Notes under the pieces: generated by a model | Database searches by the model: none | What the model saw: only the letters and a program-made list of their open reading frames with translations | What the model was told of the DNA's origin: nothing | Made by a program: the position numbers and the translations under genes | Virus record (IMG/VR): IMGVR_UViG_3300050021_000097 | Span: 1 to 24,817 of that record | Direction: 5' to 3' (one strand) | DNA from: a virus | Length of the DNA: 24,817 nt | Shown here: piece after piece, positions 1-8,600 of the stretch | Layout: every line of letters starts with the position of its first letter | Numbering within the stretch: the first letter of the stretch is position 1

Positions 1-1193
1 CCGGCTGACGCCGCCCCGTTGTCAATTAACCAGACATCAAGCCACGCACTTATTCCAGGGGCCTCACCGTCCATGCCGTTGGCGGTGCTTGTCGATATGC
101 CGGTAGTTATATTGATGTTGGCCAGAGAGATATTAGAACGGTGAATGACAATACCGCTGCTGCTCACCGTCACGGCCGCATTTGCCGTTGCAGCAATGAT
201 GGAATTTGGTGATGTTCCGTTGGTTATACTTAGGCCAGACGCTCCACATAATGGGGCGCTGTTTCCCCCCGCTGTCTGAATTGGCGGATTGAGTAGATGG
301 AACGAATTGTCCTGGGCTCGGTAGACAACCGATATAACATTGCCTTGGATAATCTGACCAGGCACCAAAGCAACTGGCCCGGCAGTTGTGTCCTGCAAAA
401 CCGGAATAGCACCGTAGCCGGATGGGTTGATCGTCGTCGCGCCGGTATTGGTTGCGAGCGCCGTGAAATTAAGAACCGAACCATCTGTACCGTTAAATCC
501 AACGTCAGTTAGGGTAATGACATTTGGCGTCCCGGCAGCAATGCCAGCCCAAAATGTTGAATTGTAAGCGGAGGTGTCAGTGGTTAACACATCCCAGACG
601 GTGTTCGAAAGCGAGTCTTGCAAAACTTGCCGGTACATCCCGACGCCGAAAATTATGGCGCAGCCGTTGGCATCTAAAGGTACGGGATTTTGGTTTAAAG
701 TGACTTGGCCGCTGTCTTTCCATGTCTGCTTGAATGTGTTTGTATTTGGCACATAAAAATAAATCTTGCCGCCAGCAAGCGATGAGTTAATTGATATTGA
801 AGAAACAGGAACGGAAAATCCGCTTACGTTGCCTATAGAGCCGGACGCCGCTGAAAGCACATCACCCACAACGTATTGCACGCCGGGGTTTAAAATAGCC
901 ACACCAGTAACAACGCCGCCCGCAACCGTGATATTAGCCGTTGCCCCGGTACCCGAGCCCCCCGTAAGGGCCACGCCGCCATAGGTGCCCGTTGTGCCGC
1001 CTGTGCCGGCCGTTATAGCCCCGAGCAGCCCCACAAAGCCGGTTCCAGTACCGCCGGGGCCGCCGGAGGTGGGCTGCAAAGCCGAAAAGCAGTTCTCGCC
1101 GGGGGGCAAAAGTGTGGTGGCCCCTTGAGCTGTCTGCCAAGAAAGGGCTAGAACGGCTATGGCTAATGCGGTAAGGTGACGGAGTATCTTCAA
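1..1193 (-). CDS. Modular phage tail fibre/spike protein, N-terminal part (cut by the left edge)
   Basis: The frame is open for 397 codons and runs off the left edge, so the C-terminus is missing. I chose the TTG at 1193 as start: it follows AAGGA at a suitable distance, and no ATG in this frame gives the same N-terminus. Residues 1-24 look like a signal peptide (K/R/H, then LTALAIAVLALSW, then AQG-A), which is odd for a virion protein. Residues 28-36 (LLPPGENCF) and 139-205 (GGKIYFYVPNTNTFKQTW, NPVPLDANG, YRQVLQD, VWDVLT) form a widespread phage tail-fibre N-terminal module. A Gly-rich beta segment (about 71-132, YGGVALTGGSGTGA to GNVSGFSV) interrupts that module. A further beta module follows (about 213-303, VGFNGTDGSVLNF, NTGATTINPSGYGAI, FHLLNP), then a third (315-395, LCGASGLSI, NGMDGEAPG, VWLIDNG). 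The receptor-binding end is outside the window. Family assignment is by recalled motif patterns; receptor specificity is unknown. Confidence 0.85.
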   Translation of the reverse strand, partial: MKILRHLTALAIAVLALSWQTAQGATTLLPPGENCFSALQPTSGGPGGTGTGFVGLLGAITAGTGGTTGTYGGVALTGGSGTGATANITVAGGVVTGVAILNPGVQYVVGDVLSAASGSIGNVSGFSVPVSSISINSSLAGGKIYFYVPNTNTFKQTWKDSGQVTLNQNPVPLDANGCAIIFGVGMYRQVLQDSLSNTVWDVLTTDTSAYNSTFWAGIAAGTPNVITLTDVGFNGTDGSVLNFTALATNTGATTINPSGYGAIPVLQDTTAGPVALVPGQIIQGNVISVVYRAQDNSFHLLNPPIQTAGGNSAPLCGASGLSITNGTSPNSIIAATANAAVTVSSSGIVIHRSNISLANINITTGISTSTANGMDGEAPGISAWLDVWLIDNGAASA

Positions 1194-1292
1194 AAGAAAA
1201 TCCTTATAACAATGAGATTGATCCCGCTAATCTTTTTCCCGGTAATGTATGCTTGGTATCAAATTGAACCGGCAATAAATTGGATTATCTAT

Positions 1293-3695
1293 TTACGGTA
1301 CAGACAGCGCGTTTTTAGATTTATTCAGTTGGCGGACGACCGCCGGATGCGCCATAAGCCTGTTAACCACATCATCACGTTCCGGTCCAAGCGCAGATAA
1401 CGCTCGCGCAAACGCATTATTTTTTGCAACGTCGCGCATTTGCCCTATTTTTTGCGCACCTAAATGAATGCCCTTGGCGGCTAACATAGTGGCAGTCACT
1501 CCACTAGCAGCTAATCCAGGCGTCAATCCGGTATGAGCCCCAAAATTAAATCCTTCAGCGGCCATCGGGACCATGTATTTTAAATAACCCAAAGGGTCGC
1601 TTTTGCCGACATCTCTGATTTCCAAAGCCTTCTGCCCAGCCAAGGTTTCGGCGGTTTTTGAACCGGCAGTAAGCTTGGCGTTTGTTTCTGCCTCCCGGTG
1701 GGCATCATCCATAGTGCGAATAAGTCTAGAACCCTCTTGTTCACCAAAAAGGTCTTTAAGTTTTTCCTGGTTATATTCAATTCTTGTAATACCAGTACCG
1801 GCAAGCGATTGGTTTTTGACGCCGCGTATTTTTTGATCGATATCGGATCGTGTACCTAGCCGCTTGGCTACAATTTGTTCGGGGGTAGCGGTTTTCATCC
1901 ACTCCCTTAAGGCTTCTGGTCGGTCTTCAAGACCATTTACGCCAGAACGATTTTTAAGAGTATCAAACCCGGATTCCCAAGCGTCATCAATTTGTTTGGC
2001 TTCACGGTATTTAGCTAATGCAGGACGGTAAGTTCCGCTCGATGCTTCATCAACCTTCCCGACCAATTTTTCTCTGGCGTTAAAAAGGTCACGGCCCATG
2101 ATTTTATCAGAACCAGTTGAACTTTTGCTGAGACTTTCCGCCTCTTCCCTCAATCGCGATTGGAGGCTATGAATAAAATCAGCACCACGGTATTCAGTTG
2201 GACCTTTTTGGATCATTTTCAAAGCGGCATCAATAGGCCCAACGATTTTTTGATTGTCAGCTAGTTTCTTAAGCGCCGGGATCAAGTCTTCTTCAGATGT
2301 ATAACCACGACGCGCGCTATTGAGTAACCGCTTTGCTTCAGTAAATGCGTCTACTTTTTCCGGCGACATGCCGCCAGCTTTCAAAGCGTCATTAATCGGT
2401 GTAACACCCAACCCAGCACGCTCACCAAGGGGAGCCATTTCCCCGGAAGTAATCTGTTTACGTAAGTTCAAAAGCCTCACTTGCGTGGGGTTAAGCGGAA
2501 TCTTTGGAGTTTCTCCAGCTATAGCTTCCGGCGATCCAATCATCCTATCAATTGAACCAGTCAAAGACTTGACTGGAATTGGCGCGGCATTTTCTAACGC
2601 CGGTTCAATCATTTGTTTGCCTACCGCTGCGGCCTTGTCTTTTAATCCTTGTACCATCTTAACAACGTCCGGCGCAGCGCCCATAGCTCGCGTATAAGCA
2701 GAGTTTATTGCGGCGGGAGCCGTTGCCGTTCGATTTTTTACCAAATCAAGCAATGGCTGTTGAGCAGATGGCAATGCAGGATTACTAATTAACCCTTGGC
2801 CCAATTGTCTCAAGCTATCGCTAGCATCCATTGGAGTTAAACGTGGATTATTACGCAATACGTTTACAAGGCTTGGAACGTTTTCGGCTCCAACGGTTTT
2901 AACAATCGTATTGATGGCTTGTGCGGGGGCAAGAGAATTTTTAGCGACGGCAGCGCCTTTTGAACCTGGGATAAGAGCGTTGGCTAAAAACGCAGCGCGT
3001 TCGCCAGATTCAGGACTGCCGGTAAGTTGAGTAATAGGATTCGCGATAAGAGCGTTAACCGCCCCGGTAACAGGCGCAAATAATTGCCCAGTAGCGCCGG
3101 CCCCCGTTTTTAATAGGCCGCCTCCCGACCAAGTAGCCGGATCGGAACTTGGGAATGATGGAAACACATTCGAATTACGAAGATCGGCAAGACCGCTTTG
3201 TTTTAAATCGTTTGCGGTGCTGTTAGCTTGCAAGGCTGCCGCATTAATTGAACTGCCGATTGAACTAGCGACTGAAGTTGGGCTAATGGCCTCCTGTGTA
3301 TTATGAAGAGTATCTGCCCAAGTAGTCAGACGTTCTGGGGGTACCGAAGGAAAATCGGTAACATTTGGATAAATATGAATATTAGGAATGCCGGGAGTTG
3401 GCACATAGTCAGAGTTGCTTTTAGGAGTCGCAGCAGTTTTACCTGTGGGCCTTGTGCCTTTAAGATAATAACTTAACAAAGCATCGTCGCTTATCGACGC
3501 TGACGACCTACTATCTGCATTCACCCCTTCATTAAAAAAGGCAGGTGCGCCAGCGCCCGCCTCTTGCGAACGCGGTACACCCAAACCGAGGCCACCAGCA
3601 CCAGCATTTAATGTTATGTCGGTTGCATCGATTGCCGCGTTAGGCGATTGCGGATTAAAATAAGCATCCATCAAGGCGTCATTGCTGCCCGGCAT
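1293..3695 (-). CDS. Large internal virion / DNA-ejection protein (P22 gp16-position)
   Basis: This 800-residue protein is the last and largest of four genes lying between the stabilisation protein and the tail fibre. In P22 that place holds the ejection proteins (gp7, gp20, gp16), which leave the capsid with the DNA and help it cross the cell envelope. The start is firm: a perfect AGGAGG at 3701-3706 lies five bases before the ATG. The N-terminus carries two similar short motifs, ALMDAYFN (about residue 7) and ALLSYYLKG (about residue 48), followed by a long Ser/Ala/Asn-rich stretch and a Gly/Ala-rich segment (about 190-260). The second half is charged and predicted helical. A hydrophobic Gly-rich patch (YLKYMVPMAAEGFNFG and ATMLAAKGIHLG) near the C-terminus could touch membrane. 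It overlaps the preceding gene by 17 bases. The role is inferred from position, size and composition; no enzymatic motif, such as a transglycosylase, was seen. Confidence 0.65.
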   Translation of the reverse strand: MPGSNDALMDAYFNPQSPNAAIDATDITLNAGAGGLGLGVPRSQEAGAGAPAFFNEGVNADSRSSASISDDALLSYYLKGTRPTGKTAATPKSNSDYVPTPGIPNIHIYPNVTDFPSVPPERLTTWADTLHNTQEAISPTSVASSIGSSINAAALQANSTANDLKQSGLADLRNSNVFPSFPSSDPATWSGGGLLKTGAGATGQLFAPVTGAVNALIANPITQLTGSPESGERAAFLANALIPGSKGAAVAKNSLAPAQAINTIVKTVGAENVPSLVNVLRNNPRLTPMDASDSLRQLGQGLISNPALPSAQQPLLDLVKNRTATAPAAINSAYTRAMGAAPDVVKMVQGLKDKAAAVGKQMIEPALENAAPIPVKSLTGSIDRMIGSPEAIAGETPKIPLNPTQVRLLNLRKQITSGEMAPLGERAGLGVTPINDALKAGGMSPEKVDAFTEAKRLLNSARRGYTSEEDLIPALKKLADNQKIVGPIDAALKMIQKGPTEYRGADFIHSLQSRLREEAESLSKSSTGSDKIMGRDLFNAREKLVGKVDEASSGTYRPALAKYREAKQIDDAWESGFDTLKNRSGVNGLEDRPEALREWMKTATPEQIVAKRLGTRSDIDQKIRGVKNQSLAGTGITRIEYNQEKLKDLFGEQEGSRLIRTMDDAHREAETNAKLTAGSKTAETLAGQKALEIRDVGKSDPLGYLKYMVPMAAEGFNFGAHTGLTPGLAASGVTATMLAAKGIHLGAQKIGQMRDVAKNNAFARALSALGPERDDVVNRLMAHPAVVRQLNKSKNALSVP

Positions 3696-5022
3696 TCCAA
3701 CCTCCTTTAGGGGAAGTTAATCTGTTGGAATCGGCAATACGAAGCGAGGCAAGGAAACGAGCCTTATCGGCTTGGTTTCCCGGTTGATTGAGATTTGTCA
3801 ACAGCCGCTGCTTTTGTTGAGGCCCCATCATATCAACACCATAAGCGCGGGGGTCTTGGGCAATGTTCCACGTTGAAGCCCATTTTGTATAGTCGCTGTC
3901 CGGCAAGCCGGTATTGGCAAATTCTACGGTCTGCGCTTGTTTCATGCGGCGCAAAGATAACGCCGATTTTGCCACGTCCGACGCAGCGGCGTTTGAAATG
4001 CCAACATTGGCGTTAGATGAAAATGCGGCTGCCAATTTATCGTTGGTTCCTGTCGATCCGGTAGCCATGACCCAATCGGTAAGATATTTTTTAGCCTCAT
4101 CAAAGTCTTTAATTTTTGTAGGATCAATACCAAGCAATGCGCCTGCTCCAGACGACTGCAAAAACGATTTAACTTGATTAATTTGCTCTGTGCCGGGGCC
4201 TGTTCCTGTCTTTCCGAGGTTTTCAAGGGCCGGGATTGCTTGTTCAAGCGGAAATACCTCACGGCGGTAATTGGCCGCTGTGGATCGGTCGGCCGCCAAT
4301 TGCTGACCTCCTTGCAAGCCTGTAGCCGTTTGCGCCTCGCCTCTACCTGGCGGCAACGCTATCGGCATTGTGCCGGGAGTTGCCCCTGGGGCTCCATATC
4401 CAGCAGCGCCGGCAGGCATAGTCTGCTGTGCGCCACCAACGCCCGGCGGGGCTGCAACACGCCCAGCTGCTGCCCCGGCCCCGGCGACACGGTTCTGCAA
4501 GTTAATTAGACCGCCTTTAATGCCGCCTGGATCACTCTGTATGTTTTGAATGACTGAATTTATGACTGGTGACGGGATGCCTGTATTTCGGCTTAACGAA
4601 ACAGCGTCGTTATTTAAATCCTCTCCGGAAACTTTTTGGCCAGACTGCACTTGAGCGGCTCGACTTGCAATCCACTGCTGAACAAATCCACTTTGTTTGC
4701 CGTAGAGATCGAATTGAGAAGTATCATTTTGAATTTGCTGTCCACGCTGGGCAAGCAATGTACTTTGTGCCTCTGGCAAGCCGAAGGCTGCGGCAGAGTT
4801 GCCTTTTAATTCGGCCGCAATGCCTGGAATATTAGGTGTACCGTCTGGATTTAAATTATTGGAATAAGCGTTACCAACAGCTTGTTTTGCGTTTATGGTT
4901 TTAGTCAATAGGTTAAGCTGCTGCATACTTTGCAGCGTGCCGACCATTTGCAACGGATTGCCCGAAAGCAAGCTCTGCTGTTGCGCAGGTGCTTGCGGAT
5001 AAAGCGAAGACACGTCAGGCAT
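3679..5022 (-). CDS. Probable DNA-ejection / internal virion protein (gp20-position)
   Basis: A 447-residue soluble protein of low complexity, starting with an ATG preceded by AGGA. The first 60 residues are Gln/Leu-rich (SLYPQAPAQQQSLLSG, LQSMQQLNLLTK). A Gly/Ala/Pro-rich linker spans about 180-235 (AGAGAAAGRVAAPPGVGG). After that comes a helical C-terminal half with a conserved-looking segment (AIPALENLGKTGTGPGTEQINQVKSF, quoted in parts: EQINQVKSFLQSSGAGALLG, FDEAKKYLTDWV, TGTNDKLAAAF). It overlaps the 180-residue gene by 8 bases and the 800-residue gene by 17, so the three are probably translated together. Position between the Ala/Gly-rich protein and the largest internal protein supports an ejection role; sequence alone does not prove it. 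Confidence 0.6.
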   Translation of the reverse strand: MPDVSSLYPQAPAQQQSLLSGNPLQMVGTLQSMQQLNLLTKTINAKQAVGNAYSNNLNPDGTPNIPGIAAELKGNSAAAFGLPEAQSTLLAQRGQQIQNDTSQFDLYGKQSGFVQQWIASRAAQVQSGQKVSGEDLNNDAVSLSRNTGIPSPVINSVIQNIQSDPGGIKGGLINLQNRVAGAGAAAGRVAAPPGVGGAQQTMPAGAAGYGAPGATPGTMPIALPPGRGEAQTATGLQGGQQLAADRSTAANYRREVFPLEQAIPALENLGKTGTGPGTEQINQVKSFLQSSGAGALLGIDPTKIKDFDEAKKYLTDWVMATGSTGTNDKLAAAFSSNANVGISNAAASDVAKSALSLRRMKQAQTVEFANTGLPDSDYTKWASTWNIAQDPRAYGVDMMGPQQKQRLLTNLNQPGNQADKARFLASLRIADSNRLTSPKGGWNAGQQ

Positions 5023-5557
5023 TTTGTTGTCCTGAGTAATGCGAGGCCATCATGCCCTGGATATCCTGTAAATGGTTATCTGGGTTTGACTGGTGCAATT
5101 CATTTTCCAGTTGAAAATTACCTGTGCCAATTGCTTGAGCGCGATGGTGATCTAAAACGGAGTTTTCCGCTTGCGTCACCTGAGCATAATCCTGCTCAAC
5201 CCATTTCTTTTGTTGAAAAGGGGTATCCGGCACCATCGCAAGCTTCTGGACAGCAGCGGCCGGGGGCACAATGCGGTCGGCCACCAGCTTGGTAACGCCG
5301 TCAATAATTGCCGATTTCATATCCGCTTTGCCAAGATCGGGGTTTTTAAGCAGCACGGTTAGTTCCTGCTTTAAGGCAGTAAAGTGCCTTAAGGCCGCTA
5401 CAGTCTGCGCGTGCGTAGGTGCAGGCGGGGCTTGCTGCGCTCCTTGGGGAGCGCCCTGTTGTGGCCCCATAGGCTGAGCCCCACCGCCTTGCTGAATAGC
5501 GTTAGGCTGCGCTGGTACAGGGGCTGGCGTCATGTCTGATTGAAGAGGGTTGGGCAT
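5015..5557 (-). CDS. Conserved phage structural-module protein of unknown role (ejection cluster)
   Basis: This 180-residue protein has a disordered Pro/Gln/Gly-rich N-terminus (residues 1-48, repeated GAQ, PQQGAPQGAQQAPP) and a compact helical rest. The segment THAQTVAALRHFTALKQEL, followed by LLKNPDLGKADMKSAIIDG and VTKLVADRIVPPAAAVQKL, is a pattern I recall from proteins in the ejection cluster of many podophages of Proteobacteria. It could be an ejection protein or an assembly helper. The start ATG at 5557 follows AAGG by a slightly long spacer. The C-terminus overlaps the next gene by 8 bases. Function is not established by the sequence. Confidence 0.6.
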   Translation of the reverse strand: MPNPLQSDMTPAPVPAQPNAIQQGGGAQPMGPQQGAPQGAQQAPPAPTHAQTVAALRHFTALKQELTVLLKNPDLGKADMKSAIIDGVTKLVADRIVPPAAAVQKLAMVPDTPFQQKKWVEQDYAQVTQAENSVLDHHRAQAIGTGNFQLENELHQSNPDNHLQDIQGMMASHYSGQQNA

Positions 5558-5575
5558 TTAATTTGCCTTGTTCAA

Positions 5576-6241
5576 TTAAAAGGCATATTGCGCATCATTA
5601 ACAGATATCCCACCGGCATTTGAATTATAGATACCAAGTTGCTGGGAAGCATTAGAATTTGCCCCCCCGCTAAACAATTTGTTCAACAACAAACCGTTCA
5701 CCGCTGTATTTCCAGCCCCCGTAAGGCCGCCGGCAAGTGCGTTAGCCGACCCCATAATTCCACTTGCCGCGCTAGCCCCTGTACCGGCCCCGGTTTGAGT
5801 TGCAGCTTGAGTAAGACCGCCTGCGGCACCGACTCCACTATTAACTTGGTTCTGCAACAATCCTGCCAGCGAACCAAACTGCTGTTGAGCTAACCCAGTC
5901 GCAAAATTTGCGCCAGCAGTAAGTGTGTTTCCCCCCAATCCTTGTGTTGATCCAATATTTTGAACTGCCTTTTGTCCCCAATCCTGTGCAAACTGATACC
6001 CAGGCAATTGGTTCAATGTTGCCGTTTGATTAGGGCCGGGCGTTAAAAGGTTAGTCAATGTTCCACTGGCAGTTTGCCCGGCATTAATGAAAGGCTGATT
6101 TAAGCCAACAGAAGTATTAAACATGCCTTGCTGTGCGGCAATAGACGCTGCCGACGCTTTGGACGCGGCGCTTGATTGAATCACCGATCCAACAAGTCCC
6201 GCGACTCCAGAGCCAGCAATTGCCGTTGCTATGAAAGACAT
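5576..6241 (-). CDS. Small Ala/Gly-rich DNA-ejection protein (gp7-like)
   Basis: A 221-residue protein, very rich in Ala, Gly, Ser, Asn and Gln. It starts with a hydrophobic Gly-rich stretch (IATAIAGSGVAGLVGSVI) that could insert in membrane. Next come the motifs AAQQGMFNTSVGLNQPFINA and PGYQFAQDWGQKAVQN, then GNTLTAGANFATGLA. The order 'MFN, PFI/PYM AG, LPGYQF, G-A-V-N, G-N-L' is the one I know from short phage DNA-transfer or injection proteins that sit before the larger ejection proteins. The C-terminal half is a low-complexity Gly/Ala/Asn tract. The start overlaps the end of the cupin gene by 13 bases. Assignment is by motif and position, not by catalytic residues. Confidence 0.7.
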   Translation of the reverse strand: MSFIATAIAGSGVAGLVGSVIQSSAASKASAASIAAQQGMFNTSVGLNQPFINAGQTASGTLTNLLTPGPNQTATLNQLPGYQFAQDWGQKAVQNIGSTQGLGGNTLTAGANFATGLAQQQFGSLAGLLQNQVNSGVGAAGGLTQAATQTGAGTGASAASGIMGSANALAGGLTGAGNTAVNGLLLNKLFSGGANSNASQQLGIYNSNAGGISVNDAQYAF

Positions 6242-6675
6242 TTCTTGGTTTCCATTACGGCTAAAATAAATTCTGAATATTCAGCATCGCTATTGGCAAT
6301 TAAAAGATTTTCGATTTTATCGAGATCGGTTTCTTCGGTAGCGTGTATTGTTGTCCACACAGAATCTGCATGGGCAAATGCAATTCGTTTCGTTCCAGCA
6401 GGGGAAACAATAGTAAAAGGCGCTTGTACCCGCTTAATGCCGTTTTCGGTCAGGACGGACATATCGCCCTGCGACATAATATTTAAATGTTCAAATTTGT
6501 GGACTTTCCCAGTAAGCAACGTGCCGGCCGGAATAAAAAGCTCGCGTGCGTAAATCCCCGGTGAAAAATAATGCTTAACCGACAAGTCAAGTTGAGGCAT
6601 CTTGAGCATTTCAAGTTCAAGGGCGTTGACTACCTCGCGGTTAGTCATTTCCTCAACTGTCTTTATTTCGTTCAT
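6229..6675 (-). CDS. Cupin-fold phage protein
   Basis: The protein has 148 residues. Residues 35-110 carry a cupin-like beta-barrel pattern: HYFSPGIYARELFIPAGTLL, then TGKVHKFEHLNIMSQGDMSV, then VQAPFTIVSPAGTKRIAFAH and SVWTTIHATEETDL. Two His (in GKVHKFEH) and a later His (FAHADSVWTTIH) sit where metal ligands sit in classical cupins, but metal binding is not shown. Related proteins are common in phage virion modules, usually next to gp10-like or ejection genes, with no agreed function. The start ATG overlaps the stop of the preceding gene (ATGA). It may be a minor virion or assembly protein, or an enzyme acting on surface glycans; the sequence does not decide. Confidence 0.75.
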   Translation of the reverse strand: MNEIKTVEEMTNREVVNALELEMLKMPQLDLSVKHYFSPGIYARELFIPAGTLLTGKVHKFEHLNIMSQGDMSVLTENGIKRVQAPFTIVSPAGTKRIAFAHADSVWTTIHATEETDLDKIENLLIANSDAEYSEFILAVMETKKCLS

Positions 6676-7097
6676 CCTAGTTGTGTCGATCTAATTTGTG
6701 TCGGTGCCCAGCATTTGAAAATCTGCATCTTCAATGATGTCAAGACATACCCCACACCCAACCCCAAAGCATCAATTTTCATATTGCTTTGAGGTTGAAT
6801 GCTTAAAGAAGGCGCGTCGCCATTAAAAACAACAATTTCAGCACCTACGTTCAAAACAGGTATTATAGCAATTCCGCCGACTGGCACCGTATCAAACTCG
6901 TTCCAGTCGTTTACTATATTAAACGCTGCTGCCCCCACAACAAGTCCAACACCAACACTAGGCGCGCCTGACGAACCACCAGTGCGATTTAGCAAAGCGA
7001 GTAGAAGCTGCCGGCCTATTAAGGAAGCCGCGCCAGAATCGGGCGTAACCAAAGGCGTCTGTGCCGGCGGCAACGGGTAGGGGTAAAGCGTAAGCAC
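6672..7097 (-). CDS. Small beta-rich virion-associated protein, relative of the 9642-10103 product
   Basis: A 141-residue protein with a GTG start in a TAGTG junction with the gp10-like gene. The N-terminal half holds a hydrophobic helix (LIGRQLLLALLNRTGG). The C-terminal half has the beta pattern NDWNEFDTVPVGGIAIIPVL, VGAEIVVFNGDAPSLSIQP, KIDALGLG, KMQIFKCW. This pattern (D-TV-x-G-x-G-[IV]-x-[IL]-P, then G-x-x-x-x-[VI]-[YF]-N, then a final F-x-C) also occurs in the 153-residue protein two genes upstream, so the two are probably paralogous modules. I know the pattern from small phage structural-module proteins, possibly head or tail decoration. No function is established. Confidence 0.65.
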   Translation of the reverse strand: MLTLYPYPLPPAQTPLVTPDSGAASLIGRQLLLALLNRTGGSSGAPSVGVGLVVGAAAFNIVNDWNEFDTVPVGGIAIIPVLNVGAEIVVFNGDAPSLSIQPQSNMKIDALGLGVGYVLTSLKMQIFKCWAPTQIRSTQLG

Positions 7098-8599
7098 TAC
7101 GAGCCAGCCGGAACAGGATCAATAAAAGCACCGTTCAATGCGGTTGCCATAGGGGCCGACCAAGACAGCTCATAAACCATGTCCCTGGCCAAGCCCATAT
7201 TCCGCCAGCGTAACATAGAGCGATAATGCCCCGCGCTGATCATTTCCTTAACCCGGTTATTGCTCCAAGTATTTCCGCCGTCCTTAGAATACCTCATGAC
7301 AATTACCGGGGACGGTTGCTGCGTTAGAGGGCCAAAGCCTGAACTAAACCCTTCGCTCCAAGGGCTTAAAAATTGCTCATCCTCGCCGCTATTAGGCATT
7401 GTCCCGGTTTCAAAATCGGCAATAAAAGAAGAATGCCCAACCCGTTTTAATTCGTTGGCAACATGGGGAAACGACCTCGCGCAAATGATTGGCATATTTG
7501 CGTCGGTGTAAGTCAGCGGATCAATTTGATATAGACTGCCGTTGTTCCAATCGAGCGCAACGTTCTTGCCGTAAGCAAACGCCGTAAAAGTATTCCTCGC
7601 CCTGTGCAAAACACCGTTCTTATCTATAGAGTTGTCTTCGTGCCATTGTTTGGTGGCTTCATCATAGCCCCAGGTCTTATCTGCGGTGGGAAAGTGCAGC
7701 TTATAGAACGAATGGCCGGTTATCTGATAGGTAGAGCCTATTGCATCATCGATACGAGCATATTTCCTAAATTCATACTCAATGGCGTGGTTTGAAATAC
7801 GTTCCGCCACATTTTGGTTATTGCCCCGCATAACCATGCGGTCGCCCTCGGGGCTTTGCGATAGCCAATAAACGTTAGTGTCCATCTTTGCAGGCGAATA
7901 TTGAGCAGCGCAACCTTGCTCGATAATATTGCCAGGCAAAAGCTGGAATGGAAACGGCACTGTACCAGCGTTGTACCAAACTTCACTTTTTTTAGTACCG
8001 AACAGCCAAACCTCGCGCTCGATTGCCACCGCGCAAAGTATGTTATCCGGCCAAGCCGTCTTTTGCCCTACATAAAGTCCGTTGAACGCAACTTGATCTG
8101 AGAGTGTGCAATACCATTGATTAGTGCCTGGGATATTCAAAATCAAAAAACTATCAATAAAATCCGCTCGCGCCGAACCTAGAAAATTAGGGTCGCCAAT
8201 TTGGGTGAAGACTTTTGTAGCCAGATTTATATTGTAGCCGTTTGCCGATCCGTCTACGACAAGAACATCTTGGCCGTTATCCGCCATTGAAACCGGATTT
8301 TGTCCAGGCGTTAACGTTGTGCCTAGTAAATTGAATTTAAAATCAGGGTCGATATAGAAAATGTTCTGATTGATAACAGCAAACAAGTCGCCGGTGGTAG
8401 CCCCGTAAAGACATCGTCCGGTCCCGATAGCGGGTGGCAAACTTAAAACGAGCAGCCCAGGGCGCGGATAATGAGTAACAGGCGATTCAGGATGGGTTTC
8501 CTCAGGGTTTTTTTCAGGGTACAAATTAATACACTTTTGCGCATTTGCTATGTACCCTTGAGACGAGTACGCGCCCGATGTTAATGGAAGTGCGACCAT
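7097..8599 (-). CDS. Packaged-DNA stabilisation protein, P22 gp10-like (tail hub)
   Basis: In P22, gp10 forms a ring below gp4, closes the filled head and links the neck to the tail. I start the protein at the ATG at 8599, giving 500 residues, because the family begins with the string that follows: MVALPLTSGAYSSQGY, AQKCINLYPEKNPE, THYPRPGLLVL. An upstream in-frame start at 8668 would add 23 non-family residues lying inside the previous gene. The body is beta-rich with repeated aromatic blades (WYCTLSDQVAFNGLYVGQ, REVWLFGTKKSEVWYN, YRSMLRWRNMGLARDMVYEL). P22 gp10 has 472 residues, so length fits. The upstream gene stops two bases before this start, and the downstream gene overlaps it by one base. 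Confidence 0.85.
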   Translation of the reverse strand: MVALPLTSGAYSSQGYIANAQKCINLYPEKNPEETHPESPVTHYPRPGLLVLSLPPAIGTGRCLYGATTGDLFAVINQNIFYIDPDFKFNLLGTTLTPGQNPVSMADNGQDVLVVDGSANGYNINLATKVFTQIGDPNFLGSARADFIDSFLILNIPGTNQWYCTLSDQVAFNGLYVGQKTAWPDNILCAVAIEREVWLFGTKKSEVWYNAGTVPFPFQLLPGNIIEQGCAAQYSPAKMDTNVYWLSQSPEGDRMVMRGNNQNVAERISNHAIEYEFRKYARIDDAIGSTYQITGHSFYKLHFPTADKTWGYDEATKQWHEDNSIDKNGVLHRARNTFTAFAYGKNVALDWNNGSLYQIDPLTYTDANMPIICARSFPHVANELKRVGHSSFIADFETGTMPNSGEDEQFLSPWSEGFSSGFGPLTQQPSPVIVMRYSKDGGNTWSNNRVKEMISAGHYRSMLRWRNMGLARDMVYELSWSAPMATALNGAFIDPVPAGS

Positions 8600-8600
8600 T

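Noticed and set aside
1194-1292. Promoter before the tail fibre
   Set aside because: A TTGATA-like hexamer exists but no good -10 at proper distance; only the ribosome site AAGGA is convincing.
2320-2697. 125-codon plus-strand reading frame
   Set aside because: Fully antisense to the 800-residue ejection protein, with no supporting context.
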